From DAOUKH01 sp965207995 (GTDB taxonomy: Bacteria > Chloroflexota > Dehalococcoidia > SHYB01), in NCBI GenBank assembly GCA_965207995.1, contig OZ242299.1, forward strand, positions 1,674,001 through 1,738,000: a stretch of 64,000 nucleotides of DNA, given 5' to 3'. The notes under the pieces were generated by a model, which was not told the origin of the DNA, did not search any database, and saw only the letters and a list, made by a program, of their open reading frames with translations. The translations under genes were made by a program, and so were the position numbers. Shown here in pieces: positions 52,859-61,795 of the stretch. Numbering within the stretch: the stretch's first letter is position 1; every line of letters begins with the position of its first letter.

Positions 52859-53881
52859 ATGACCGCCTTTTCTTCCGTCCCCGCCACACAACTGGCCTTT
52901 CCCCTTGGCGGACTCCCTGATCGGCCGCGCCCGATGCGCGCCGCCGTCGCCGCCGAACCCTTCGACTCCCCGCGCTACGTCTTCGAGGCGAAGTGGGGCT
53001 GCGTCCGCGTCATGGCCTCGATCGTGCGAGGGCGGGCGGTCTTCCGCACCATCAGCGGCCGCGACATCACCGCCGTCATGCCCGACTTGGCGCGCCGCGT
53101 GACGAAGGCCATCGGCATGGACGGCGTCGTGCTCGACGGCGAGATCGTCTTCCGCGACTCGGCGGGGCGCTCCGACCCGGCGCGGGCGATGCGGCTCATC
53201 ACCGGCGGCGAGGACGAGCCCGGCCTCGACCCGCCCGTCTTCCACGTCGGCGACGTGCTCTACAACGGCTACCGCCCGGTCACCGGGCTTCCCCTCGTCG
53301 ACCGCAAACGGATCCTGGAAGAGATCGTCGCGCCGGACGACGCCGTCCAGACCGCGTACTACCACGACGAGGAAGGGACGGTCTTCTTCGAAGCGGCGCG
53401 CGCCCTGGGGGTCGAGGGCATGCTCGCCAAGGTGAAGACGAGCCGCTACCGCATGGGCGCGGTGAGCAAGGACTGGCTCGACATCAGCGACCGGCGCACC
53501 GCGGACGTGGTGATCGGGGGCTTCACCATGGGCGGCGCCGATGCCAGGGAGCCCTTTCAGACGCTGCTCGTCGGCGCGTACGACGGCGGCGCGCTGCACT
53601 ACCTCGGCGGCGTCTCCGGCGGGTTCTCAGCGGAAGACCGAGAAGCGCTCCAGCGGACGCTTTCAAGCGTCGCGTCCGACGAGCCCCACTTCGCCAATCC
53701 GCCGGAGGTGCACGAGCTCCTCTACTGGTGCGAGCCGTCGGTCGTGGCGCACATCGAGTACGGCGAGGCGGGGGCGGGCGGACGGCTCCACTTCGGGCGG
53801 TTCATCTGCCTTCGGAGCGACATGACGCCCGCCGACAGCATCGCGCCGGTGCGTGTCCGCGGCGCCAAACGGCGCGGCTAG
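52859..53881 (+). CDS. divergent ATP-dependent DNA ligase-like protein
   Basis: 340 residues with a LigD/ATP-ligase layout: nucleotidyltransferase domain to about 215, then an OB-fold domain. K45 in the motif I position (FEAKWGCVR) is kept but the usual KWDG-x-R is KWGCVR. Motif III LDGEIV (92-97) and motif IV EGMLAKV (186-192) are present. Motif V, normally W-x-K-x-K, reads KDWLDIS, so both lysines are missing. No polymerase or nuclease domain is fused and no Ku gene is near. Activity is doubtful. It overlaps the convergent isochorismatase-like gene by 4 bases. Confidence 0.75.
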   Translation: MTAFSSVPATQLAFPLGGLPDRPRPMRAAVAAEPFDSPRYVFEAKWGCVRVMASIVRGRAVFRTISGRDITAVMPDLARRVTKAIGMDGVVLDGEIVFRDSAGRSDPARAMRLITGGEDEPGLDPPVFHVGDVLYNGYRPVTGLPLVDRKRILEEIVAPDDAVQTAYYHDEEGTVFFEAARALGVEGMLAKVKTSRYRMGAVSKDWLDISDRRTADVVIGGFTMGGADAREPFQTLLVGAYDGGALHYLGGVSGGFSAEDREALQRTLSSVASDEPHFANPPEVHELLYWCEPSVVAHIEYGEAGAGGRLHFGRFICLRSDMTPADSIAPVRVRGAKRRG

Positions 53882-54513
53882 ACGCCCCACGCGGCGGCGA
53901 TCGACTCCGAACCCGTCACCACGGCGAGGGCCCGTATGGTGTGCTGGAGGACGGCGTCGCCGTAGTCCTCCGGCACGCCGGCGACGCAGTCGACGGGGAC
54001 GATGCACTTGAAGTTGCGGTTCACCGCCTCGATGGCGGCCCCCACGATGGCGACGTTGACCGAGACGCCGATGGGGATGACGGTCTCGATGCCCATGTTG
54101 CGAAGCAGGCTGTCCAGCCCCGAGTCGTGGAACGAGGTCATCGCGCCGTGGGAGATTTCGTAGTAGAAGTCGCCGGGCCGCGGCGCGAGCTCGGGGATGA
54201 TCTGGGTGGCCTGCGCGCCGTGGGTGAGGTCGGGGCCGCCACCGCGCTCGAGCGCCTTTCCCAGCGGCGTGTTGTGCATCGCTCCGGCGTTGCCCGGCCA
54301 GCGGGCCATGCGCCGGTAGAAGACCTTCGCTCCCGCCCGCCGCGCGGCGTCGTTGAGCTTCGCCATCTTCGGAATGATGCCGCGCCGCAGGGCGACGTCG
54401 CGCAGCTCGGGGATGGCGACCGGGCCGCTGGCGGCCAGGTGGTACTCGTCGGAGTCGCAGACGAGGATGGCGGTGGTCTTGGGGTCGGTGTAGCTCTTGA
54501 GGTCGATCGGCAT
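53878..54513 (-). CDS. isochorismatase-fold (cysteine hydrolase-like) protein
   Basis: 211 residues, alpha/beta fold of the isochorismatase/nicotinamidase superfamily. D20 of the D-K-C triad is kept (LVCD), but the lysine position reads E-I-S-H and the cysteine position reads A155 in IGVSVNVAIVGAA, so the classic nucleophile is absent. The fold is complete. Such cysteine-less members exist (isochorismatase itself uses no cysteine), so an altered chemistry is possible. GGAGG 6 bases before the ATG at 54513. Confidence 0.8.
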   Translation of the reverse strand: MPIDLKSYTDPKTTAILVCDSDEYHLAASGPVAIPELRDVALRRGIIPKMAKLNDAARRAGAKVFYRRMARWPGNAGAMHNTPLGKALERGGGPDLTHGAQATQIIPELAPRPGDFYYEISHGAMTSFHDSGLDSLLRNMGIETVIPIGVSVNVAIVGAAIEAVNRNFKCIVPVDCVAGVPEDYGDAVLQHTIRALAVVTGSESIAAAWGV

Positions 54514-54591
54514 GGGCGGCCTCCTTGCTCTCTGGGGGCGGAGGGAGCCTAGCGCCGACTCCGGCGGGCGGTCAACCGCCTGCCGCGTGCC

Positions 54592-54628
54592 CGCCCTCAG
54601 TCCCTCCCAGAGGAAGGGAGGCTTAAGC
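54592..54628. repeat. dispersed repeat, module A
   Basis: CCCTCAGTCCCTCCCAGAGG then AAGGGAGGCTTAAG. It runs into the last two codons of the DUF192 gene, on the side where it ends. Confidence 0.7.
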
Positions 54629-55471
54629 GGCGCACTGGTCGCCGAGGTCGAGGTTGGAGAAGCGCACCTCGTCGCCGATTTCGATGCCGAAGGCCGCGAC
54701 CTCGCCCGCGTTGATCTCAAAGATGTAGCGGACGGGCACCGAGGGGGAGTAGATGGGCAGGTTGGTGGTCTGCTCGGGGTCGTCGGGGGGCGGGACGTCT
54801 TGGGTGAGGTCGGCGACGCGGCAATCGGAGCCGATCCAGACGAAGTCGAGGGGGATGAGCATGCCCTTCATCCAGAAACTGGCGACGACGTCGCGGGACA
54901 TGGGGAAGAGCATGCCCGATTGCGCGGCCAGCTCTGGGCGGCCCGATAGTCCCCGGGCCTGCTCGGCGCCGGTGCGCGCGACCTCGGTGACGAAGGGGAC
55001 GCCGTCGATGATGAGCAGCGGTTCGGATGGTGTCGGTGTCGGCTCCGGCGTTGGTGTGGGGGAGGGCGCCGCCGGCGTTGGAGTCGGCACGGCGGTCGCG
55101 GTGGCGGTCGGGGCAGGCGTGGGCGCCGGCGTTGGCGAGGGGGTCGCGGTTGGCTCCGGCGTTGGCGTTGGTGAGGGTGGTGCCGGCGTCGCCGCCGGAG
55201 TGGGTTCCGGGGTGGCGGTGGGCGTGGGCGGCGGGGGTGGTGGCGTCGGAGTCGCGGTTGGCGCCTCGACCGTCGGGGTGGCTGAGGGGACGGGGGAGGG
55301 CGTCGCCGTGGGGTCGGCGCCCGCGCAGGCCGTCACGGCCAGTGCCGCGGCTAGGGCGACAGTCAAGGTGGCGAGCGGAGGGGAAGCGCCCTTCGGGCGC
55401 TCGCGCGCCTGGCGGCGCGCGCCCTCTCTCAGTCTCCCCCAGAGGGGGAGAGGCTTAAGGGAAGGCGCCAC
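54623..55471 (-). CDS. DUF192-domain lipoprotein with Pro/Thr stalk
   Basis: A C-terminal DUF192 domain (about 155-275: TGAEQARGLSGRPELAAQ, GMLFPMSRDVVASFWMKGML, IPLDFVWIG) follows a stalk rich in TPTP repeats (about 55-150). The lipobox LAVTAC puts lipidation at C49. The reading frame begins with GTG at 55471, overlapping the stop of the thiY-like gene, and its first 25 residues are translated from repeat module B, giving the basic n-region. A TTG at about residue 36 is the only start downstream of the repeat and would leave a very short signal without charge. So the repeat may have been recruited as coding sequence. DUF192 function is unknown. Confidence 0.75.
   Translation of the reverse strand: MAPSLKPLPLWGRLREGARRQARERPKGASPPLATLTVALAAALAVTACAGADPTATPSPVPSATPTVEAPTATPTPPPPPPTPTATPEPTPAATPAPPSPTPTPEPTATPSPTPAPTPAPTATATAVPTPTPAAPSPTPTPEPTPTPSEPLLIIDGVPFVTEVARTGAEQARGLSGRPELAAQSGMLFPMSRDVVASFWMKGMLIPLDFVWIGSDCRVADLTQDVPPPDDPEQTTNLPIYSPSVPVRYIFEINAGEVAAFGIEIGDEVRFSNLDLGDQCAA
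55384..55468. repeat. dispersed repeat, module B, overlapping the DUF192 gene start
   Basis: GCGCTCGCGCGCC, a GGCGCGCGCC hairpin, then CCCTCTCTCAGTCTCCCCCA and GAGGGGGAGAGGCTTAAG. The element is inside the predicted 5' end of the DUF192 lipoprotein gene. Confidence 0.75.
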
Positions 55472-56481
55472 TAGGGGACGAACTCGTTGGTGAGGAGCTT
55501 GTCGAAGTCGATTTCGGCGTCGAGGAGGTCGTTGTCGCGCATGAAGGTGACGAAGCCGCTCCAGCGCGACTCCTCCATGTAGCCGAAGCGGTCCCAGTCG
55601 CGCCAGACCTCGACGAGGAGGCGGACGCCGCGATCGATCAGCTCGCGCTCCATTTCCGGGTTGGCCTTGGCGACGGCGTCGATGGCCGCGTCGGGGTTCT
55701 CGATGGTGTACTCGTGGCCGCGGACGACGGCGCGGAGGAAGCGCTCGATCAGGTCGCCCTTCTCCTGCACGCCGTTCTCACTGGCGATGAAGACGAGCTC
55801 GTCGTAGGCGGGGACGCCGTAGTCCTCGATGTGGAGGACGTTGACGGGGTAGCCGAGCATCTCGCCCTGGACGGCCTCGACGTTCCAGTAGGTGCCGATG
55901 GTGGCGTCGACCTTCCCGGCGTAGAGCGACGGCCCCAGGTCGAAGCCTACGTTGATGAGCTCGACGGCGTCGAGACCGCCCTCGACGCCGGCGCGGCGGA
56001 GGATGGTCTCGAGGTAGACCTCGTTGCTGGGGATGCCGGGGTAGCCGATGCGCTTGCCGGCGAGCTGAGCGGGGTCGGTGATGCCCGAGCTCTCAAGGGT
56101 CTGAATCGAGTTGAGCGGGACATTGACGATAGCGCCGACCGCGGTGATTGGGATGCCCTCGGCTTTGGCCAGGATCACGTCGGGCTGGTAGCTGATGGCG
56201 AGGTCGACAGTGTCTCTGGCGACGAACTTGGGCGGGTCCTCTGGATTGCCGCCGAACTTGAGCTCGACGTCCAGCCCTTCGTCTTTGAAGAATCCCTGGG
56301 CCTGAGCGGCGTAGAGCCCGGCGTGGTCGGCATTGGGGAACCAGTCGAGGGAGACCACGAACCGGTCGGGGTCGTCCTTGCCGCAGGCGACAACGAGAAG
56401 CGCCACGGCGGCCAGAGCACAGGCCACGGCCAGCAGCCTGCCCTTACCGAAGGACTGGAGGCGAAGGTTGGCGAAGCGCAT
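55471..56481 (-). CDS. thiY: ABC transporter substrate-binding lipoprotein, ThiY/NMT1-like
   Basis: 336 residues. The signal peptide ends LLVVAC. The mature part has DWFPNADHAGLYAAQAQGFF and DLAISYQPDVILA, as in the NMT1/THI5 fold that binds pyrimidine thiamine precursors, e.g. formylaminopyrimidine (ThiY) or HMP. Last of the thi operon after thiZ and thiX, so it completes a ThiXYZ-type importer. GTCCGCAGGAGGAACC precedes the ATG, 15 bases after thiX. Confidence 0.85.
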   Translation of the reverse strand: MRFANLRLQSFGKGRLLAVACALAAVALLVVACGKDDPDRFVVSLDWFPNADHAGLYAAQAQGFFKDEGLDVELKFGGNPEDPPKFVARDTVDLAISYQPDVILAKAEGIPITAVGAIVNVPLNSIQTLESSGITDPAQLAGKRIGYPGIPSNEVYLETILRRAGVEGGLDAVELINVGFDLGPSLYAGKVDATIGTYWNVEAVQGEMLGYPVNVLHIEDYGVPAYDELVFIASENGVQEKGDLIERFLRAVVRGHEYTIENPDAAIDAVAKANPEMERELIDRGVRLLVEVWRDWDRFGYMEESRWSGFVTFMRDNDLLDAEIDFDKLLTNEFVP

Positions 56482-56496
56482 GGTTCCTCCTGCGGA

Positions 56497-57363
56497 CTAG
56501 TGGTCTGGCGATGCGATTTGCTCGGCACGGTGGGCCCACGGCGTGGCCCAGCGCTCGACGCGGGAGACGGCATAGAAGAGGACGATTCCCATGAGGCAGA
56601 GGACGGCGATGGAGGCGAAGACGCGGGCGGTGAGGAACTGCGCCGACGACCGGGTGATGAGATAGCCGAGCCCCTCGGCTGCGCCGACCCACTCGCCGAG
56701 CACCGCCCCGATGACGGCGACGGCGGCGGCCATCTTCGCGCCGGTGAAGAAGAGGGGCAGCGCCGATGGGAGCCGGACGAGGCGGAAGACCTGCCAGCGC
56801 GATGCGCCCATGGTGTGCAGGAGCGTGAGCATCTCCGGGTCGACGCGGCGGAGGCCGTCGATGGTGTTGATGGCGATGGGGAAGAAGGTGATGAGCACGA
56901 TCACGATGACCTTGGGGAAGAGCCCGAAGCCGAACCAGACGACGAGCACCGGCGCGATGGCGATGATGGGGATGGCCTGCGACGCGATCACGTAGGGAAA
57001 GAAGGCGCGGTCGAAGATCGGGGAGTAGACGATAGCGAGGGCGATGCCGAAGCCGATGACGATGGCGGCGGCGAAGCCGATGAGGGCCTCCTGCGTGGTG
57101 ACCCAGGCGTGGCCGCTGATGAGGCCGAAGTCGTCGCGCAGCGCCTCGACGATCTCGGTCGGCGCGGGGAGGAGCCAGTCCTGCACCGAGGTCAGGAAGG
57201 CGACGGCCTGCCATATGACGAGCACGAGCAGCGCGAACAGGACGGCGGCGGCGTAGCGGTTGGCCGCCGCGCCGGCGGCGCTGAGCGGGCCTGTCTCGGC
57301 GGCGGAGCCGGTCCGCGCGCCGATGGCGGGCACCCGTGTTGAGAGGCGTCTCTGGAAGATCAT
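56497..57363 (-). CDS. thiX: ABC transporter permease of the thiamine-precursor importer
   Basis: 288 residues, about six transmembrane helices, and the EAA loop (MGASRWQVFRLVRLPSALPL). Belongs to the SsuC/TauC/ThiX permease family. ATG overlaps the thiZ stop (ATGA). Context with thiZ and the NMT1-like binding protein in a thi operon identifies the substrate class. Confidence 0.87.
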   Translation of the reverse strand: MIFQRRLSTRVPAIGARTGSAAETGPLSAAGAAANRYAAAVLFALLVLVIWQAVAFLTSVQDWLLPAPTEIVEALRDDFGLISGHAWVTTQEALIGFAAAIVIGFGIALAIVYSPIFDRAFFPYVIASQAIPIIAIAPVLVVWFGFGLFPKVIVIVLITFFPIAINTIDGLRRVDPEMLTLLHTMGASRWQVFRLVRLPSALPLFFTGAKMAAAVAVIGAVLGEWVGAAEGLGYLITRSSAQFLTARVFASIAVLCLMGIVLFYAVSRVERWATPWAHRAEQIASPDH

Positions 57364-58145
57364 GACGCGACCGCCGGCTCCGGGGCGCTCGCCCGGAGGG
57401 TACGCAGGATTTCGAGCTTGCGCTCCATGAAGGCGGGGTCGGCGGCGAGCTCGTAGGTGCGGGGCCGGGGGAGAGCGACGTCGATCTCAGCCCTGATCTC
57501 CCCGGGGCGGCCCGACATGACATAGACGCGGTCGGAGAGGAGGACGGCCTCCTCCACGTCGTGCGTTACCAGCAGGATGGTGTGTCCGAGCTTGGCCCAG
57601 AGCCCGAGCAGCCACTCCTGCATCGCGGCGCGGGTGAGGGCGTCGAGCGCGCCGAAGGGCTCGTCGAGAATCAGGACGCTCTTGTTGAACATGACGGTGC
57701 GCATGAAGGCGGCGCGCTGGCGCATGCCGCCGGAGAGGGCGTAGGGGTAGACTGACTCGAAGCCGGCGAGGCCGAACTCGTCGAAGAGGGGCATGGCCTC
57801 GGCGCGGGCCTCGGCGCGGGGGACGCCCATGACTTCGAGGCCGAGCACGACGTTGTCGAGGACGGTGCGCCAGGGGAGGAGGAGATCCTTCTGCGGCATG
57901 TAGCCGACAAGCCCGACGCGGCCGGAGACGTCGTCGCCATCGATGAGGACACGGCCGCTGTCGGGCCGCGCCACGCCGGAGATGATGTTGCACAGGGTGC
58001 TCTTGCCGCAGCCGCTGGGCCCGACGATGCTGACAAACTCGCCGGCCCCGGCGTTCACGTTCACGCCGTGCAGCACGGGCAGCGTCTCCCCGCCCTGCTC
58101 GAAGGAGGCGCTGATGCCCAGCGCTTGCACGCGCGGCTGGGTCAC
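57360..58145 (-). CDS. thiZ: ABC transporter ATP-binding protein of the thiamine-precursor importer
   Basis: 261 residues. Walker A GPSGCGKST, Q-loop MPQKDLLLPW, signature LSGGMRQR, Walker B LILDEPF and H-loop VTHDVEEA. GTG at 58145 overlaps the thiD stop (GTGA). Energises uptake of a pyrimidine precursor. Confidence 0.88.
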   Translation of the reverse strand: MTQPRVQALGISASFEQGGETLPVLHGVNVNAGAGEFVSIVGPSGCGKSTLCNIISGVARPDSGRVLIDGDDVSGRVGLVGYMPQKDLLLPWRTVLDNVVLGLEVMGVPRAEARAEAMPLFDEFGLAGFESVYPYALSGGMRQRAAFMRTVMFNKSVLILDEPFGALDALTRAAMQEWLLGLWAKLGHTILLVTHDVEEAVLLSDRVYVMSGRPGEIRAEIDVALPRPRTYELAADPAFMERKLEILRTLRASAPEPAVAS

Positions 58146-58996
58146 GGCGCGCCCCCTTGAGAAGCGGGCAGGGCCCATGAACTTTCCAGGCCGGCCATGT
58201 GGTAGGTGGGGCCGTGGCCGCCGCCGAGGTCGAGCGAGCCGCGAACCGCCTCGGTGACGTAGGCCTTGGCCTTGGCGACCGCCTCGATGGCGGGCAGACC
58301 CTGCGCCAACCCCGCGGCGATGGCGGCGGAGAAGGTGCAGCCCGTTCCGTGGGTGTTGGCCGTTTCGAAGCGGGGTGCGGCGAGATCGTGGACGGTTTCG
58401 CCGTCGAAAGCGGCGTCCACGGCGTCGTCCGTATCCGCCAGATGGCCGCCCTTGACGACGACGATCTGGCCGTCGGCGCAGCGCAGCCGGCGGGCGGCGT
58501 CGCGGGCGTCCTCCAGAGTGCTCACCGGACGTCCGGTCAGCGCGCTGGCCTCGTGGAGGTTGGGGGTGACGATCCTGGCGAGGGGTAGCAGGCGTCCATG
58601 AACGGCGGCGACGGCGTCCTCCGCCAGCAGGGAGCGCCCGCCCTTGGCGATCATGACGGGGTCGACGACGAGGTTGGGGAGTTGGAGCTCTTCGAGCAGG
58701 TCGCACAGCCGGTGCACCAGCGGCGCGGAGGAGAGCATGCCCGTCTTGACCGCGTCGACGCCGATATCGGAGCTCACGCCGCGCAGCTGCGCTTCGATGA
58801 GGTCGAGGGGGAGCTCATGGGCGGCCTGAACGCCGAGCGTGTTCTGGGCGGTGACCGCGGTCACCACCGACATGCCGAAGACGCCGAAGGCGGTGAAGGT
58901 TTTCAGATCGGCCTGGATGCCGGCGCCGCCGCCGCTGTCGGAGCCGGCGATGGTGAGCGCCCGCGGAATGGCAGGGGGTATGCCGTCGGCGGTCAT
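58142..58996 (-). CDS. thiD: hydroxymethylpyrimidine/phosphomethylpyrimidine kinase
   Basis: 284 residues, ribokinase fold. ALTIAGSDSGGGAGIQADLK at the N-terminus and the C-terminal ATP/anion-hole motif GTGCTFSAAIAAGLA define ThiD, which phosphorylates HMP to HMP-P and HMP-PP. ATG overlaps the thiL stop (ATGA). With the importer it can use salvaged HMP. Confidence 0.94.
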   Translation of the reverse strand: MTADGIPPAIPRALTIAGSDSGGGAGIQADLKTFTAFGVFGMSVVTAVTAQNTLGVQAAHELPLDLIEAQLRGVSSDIGVDAVKTGMLSSAPLVHRLCDLLEELQLPNLVVDPVMIAKGGRSLLAEDAVAAVHGRLLPLARIVTPNLHEASALTGRPVSTLEDARDAARRLRCADGQIVVVKGGHLADTDDAVDAAFDGETVHDLAAPRFETANTHGTGCTFSAAIAAGLAQGLPAIEAVAKAKAYVTEAVRGSLDLGGGHGPTYHMAGLESSWALPASQGGAP

Positions 58997-60024
58997 GCGT
59001 CCGCTCCGGCGAAGTGGTCCCAGCCCGCTGAGTCGAGCGACCGTTCGTTCCCGCCGGACTCGACGAGGCGTAGGCCGGATGCTTCGGTGATCTCGCCCAC
59101 GGCGGTCAGCGGTGTTCCGGTGGTACGGCGCACGGCGTCGATCAAGGCGTCCGCGTGCTCCGAAGCGCAGGTGACGATGAGCTCGTAGTCCTCTCCCCCG
59201 TGCAGGGCGGCGAGGAGGGAGTCGAAGCCGAGAGCGGCGGCGACGTCGCGGACGGCGGGGCTCACAGGGAGGCGGTCGGCGAAGATGCGCGCGCCGGTCC
59301 CGCTCGCTTCGCAGAGGTGGCCGAGGTCGGCGGCGAAGCCGTCGCTGACGTCGATGGCCGCGGTGGCTAGGCCGGAAGCGGCGATGGCGAGGCCCTCGTC
59401 GACGCGGGCGGTGGGGAGGAGGTGAGCGCGGGCGGCGTCGTCGGCCGACCCGCCGGAGAGGCCGGCGTCGAGGGCGAGCAGTCCGGCCCGCGCCGCACCG
59501 AGGTCGCCGGTCAAGAGGACGGCGTCGCCGGCCCGTGCGCCGGAGCGCCGGAGCATGGCGTGCTCGTCCACCTCGCCGTGCAGGGTGACGTCGATGACGA
59601 TTTCCGCGGAGGAGCCGGAGAGGTTGCCGCCGATGACGACGGCGCCGTGCTCGGCGAAGCCGTCGCGGAGGCCGTCGTAGAGCCGTTCGACCCACTCGAC
59701 CTCGGTGCCGGCGGGCAGGGCGAGCGAAACGAGCGCGTGGGTGGGGCGTCCGCCCATGGCGGCGACGTCGCTGAGGTTGACGGCGGCGGCGCGCCGTCCG
59801 AGCTGTTCGGGGCCGATGCGGGCCTTGATGAAATGACGGCCCTCGACCTGGATGTCGCAGGTGGCGAGGAGGAGCTTGCCGGGCGTGGGGCGCACGGCGG
59901 CGGCGTCGTCGCCGATGCCGAGAACGACGTCCGGCGCGTCGCCGAGCGTCCGCCGGATGCGGTCGATGAGGGCGAACTCGCCGAGCTCGCCGACCGTCGG
60001 CGTCTTGGCGGCGGCGCGGGTCAT
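58993..60024 (-). CDS. thiL: thiamine-monophosphate kinase
   Basis: 343 residues. The PurM-like fold with GIGDDAAAV, NLSDVAAMGG and the acidic ALHGGEDYELI segment phosphorylates thiamine-P to the active TPP. ATG overlaps the thiE stop. Standard length. Confidence 0.94.
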   Translation of the reverse strand: MTRAAAKTPTVGELGEFALIDRIRRTLGDAPDVVLGIGDDAAAVRPTPGKLLLATCDIQVEGRHFIKARIGPEQLGRRAAAVNLSDVAAMGGRPTHALVSLALPAGTEVEWVERLYDGLRDGFAEHGAVVIGGNLSGSSAEIVIDVTLHGEVDEHAMLRRSGARAGDAVLLTGDLGAARAGLLALDAGLSGGSADDAARAHLLPTARVDEGLAIAASGLATAAIDVSDGFAADLGHLCEASGTGARIFADRLPVSPAVRDVAAALGFDSLLAALHGGEDYELIVTCASEHADALIDAVRRTTGTPLTAVGEITEASGLRLVESGGNERSLDSAGWDHFAGADA

Positions 60025-60677
60025 GAGCGGCGGGCCTCGTCGATCAGGCAGCGCATGCGGCGGGCGGCCTCGGCGATGTCGGGGGCGCCGATGATGGCGG
60101 TCATGACGGCGAGGCCGTCGGCGCCGGCGGCGACGACCTCGGCGGCGTTCTCGTGGTTGATCCCGCCGATGGCGACGACGGGGACGGAGACGTGGCGCTT
60201 GATCTCGGCGACGGCGTCGGGGCCCACCGGCGGGCCGGCGTCGGCCTTGGAGCCGCGCGCCTCGTAGATAGGCCCGACGGCGACGTAGGTCGCACCGTCG
60301 CGCTCGGCCTCCCGGGCCTGCTCGCCGTTCTCCACGGAGACGCCCACGATGGCGTCCTTGCCAAGGAGGCCGCGGGCCACCGAGGCCGGCATGTCGTCCT
60401 GCCCGACGTGCGCCCCGCCAGCGCCGGTGGCCTGGGCGACGTCGAGCCGGTCGTTGACCACGAACGCCGCCCCGGCGCGCTCGGCGAGCGCCTGCATTTG
60501 GAGCCCGGCGCGATAGAGGGCCTCCGTGGAGGCCCCCTTGTCTCGTAGCTGCACGATGCCCGCGCCGCCGGCGAAGGCGGCCTCGGCGATCTCCTCGTGG
60601 CCCCGTCCCTTGCCGAGCGCCGGGTCGGTGATCACGTAGAGGCTCAGGTCGAGGCGGCCCCGGCGCGTTGGCTTCAT
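60021..60677 (-). CDS. thiE: thiamine-phosphate synthase
   Basis: 218 residues, TIM barrel. QLRDK (43-47), VNDRLD (74-79), AHVGQDDM (89-96), and VGVSVEN around S114 follow ThiE. It joins HMP-PP and the thiazole phosphate to thiamine-P. The ATG overlaps the thiO stop. This is the authentic synthase; the other ThiE-like gene at 61993 is tenI-like. Confidence 0.9.
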   Translation of the reverse strand: MKPTRRGRLDLSLYVITDPALGKGRGHEEIAEAAFAGGAGIVQLRDKGASTEALYRAGLQMQALAERAGAAFVVNDRLDVAQATGAGGAHVGQDDMPASVARGLLGKDAIVGVSVENGEQAREAERDGATYVAVGPIYEARGSKADAGPPVGPDAVAEIKRHVSVPVVAIGGINHENAAEVVAAGADGLAVMTAIIGAPDIAEAARRMRCLIDEARRS

Positions 60678-61792
60678 GGGGCGCCTCGAGCGAAGCGCCG
60701 CGCCGCCATGGGGCCGGTGTCGTCGCGGCCCTCGGTGATGACGTCGGCGATGATACGCGCGGTGACGGGAGCAAGGACGATGCCGCTGGCGTAGTGGCCG
60801 GTGGCGAAGACGACGTTCTCGGCCTCAGGCGCGGGGCCGAGGACGGGCAGGTCGTCGGCGCACCAGGGGCGCAGGCCCGCCCGGGTGTGATGCACGCTGG
60901 CCTCGCCGGCGCCGGGGACGAGCGCCGCCACGCCGCTGAAGAACCCCCCCATGCCCGCGACGGTGGTCTCCACTCGATAACCCACGCCGTGCTCCCGCGT
61001 ACACCCGATCAGCGTCGTGCCGTCGTTCCTGGGCGAGGCGTAGTGGATGCCGCGCAGCACGGTGTGGCGCAGCGGCTGGGCCAGCTTGTTCAGATAGGCG
61101 ACCTGGCCGCGCACCGGGTGGACGGGAACATCCATGCCCAACCATTCGCCCGCCTCGCAGCCCCAGGCCCCGACGGCAAGCACGACCGTCCCGGCGGATG
61201 TCTCGCCGCCGGGAGTCATCACGCCGGTGACGCGCCCGTTTTCGCGCGCGAGGGCGGTGACGGGCGTGTGCTCGCGGAACTCGGCTCCGAGCTCGATGGC
61301 GGCGCGCCGCATCGCCTCCACGACGCGCGGCGGGTTGACGTTGTGCTCGTTGGCGGAGAAGATCCCGCCGCGAATCTCGGGCGAGAGCGCCGGCTCCACC
61401 TCAAGCGCCTCCTCGGGCGAGAGCCAGGGGATATGAAGGCCGCGCTCCCCGGCCCACGCCGCTTGCTGCTTGAGGGTGGCCTCCTCCTCTTCTTCGCCGG
61501 CCACCCGGAGGATGCCCGAGCGGAAGTCTATGGGCACGCCGCCCGCTTCTTCGACCTCGTCTTTGAAAGAGGACCACATGTGGTAGCTCTCGAAGCAGAG
61601 GTCGATAGCCGGCTCGCGGGAGAGGCTGTCCGATGCGGGGGCGAGCATGCCCGCCGAGGCGTAGGTGGCGCAGGAGGCGAGCGTGTTCCGCTCGATGAGG
61701 ACCACGCTCAGCCCGCGTTTGGAAAGCTCGTAGGTGACGGCGGCGCCGATAATGCCCCCGCCGACCACGACCGCGTCGGCTGATTTCTTCAT
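60674..61792 (-). CDS. thiO: glycine oxidase
   Basis: 372 residues, DAO-family flavoenzyme with VVGGGIIGAAVTYELSKRG, RGQVAYLNK and LRPWCADDLPVLGP. Oxidises glycine to iminoglycine, the dehydroglycine source for the thiazole, in place of ThiH. Its ATG is 3 bases after thiS. Confidence 0.93.
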   Translation of the reverse strand: MKKSADAVVVGGGIIGAAVTYELSKRGLSVVLIERNTLASCATYASAGMLAPASDSLSREPAIDLCFESYHMWSSFKDEVEEAGGVPIDFRSGILRVAGEEEEEATLKQQAAWAGERGLHIPWLSPEEALEVEPALSPEIRGGIFSANEHNVNPPRVVEAMRRAAIELGAEFREHTPVTALARENGRVTGVMTPGGETSAGTVVLAVGAWGCEAGEWLGMDVPVHPVRGQVAYLNKLAQPLRHTVLRGIHYASPRNDGTTLIGCTREHGVGYRVETTVAGMGGFFSGVAALVPGAGEASVHHTRAGLRPWCADDLPVLGPAPEAENVVFATGHYASGIVLAPVTARIIADVITEGRDDTGPMAARRFARGAP

Positions 61793-61795
61793 CGC

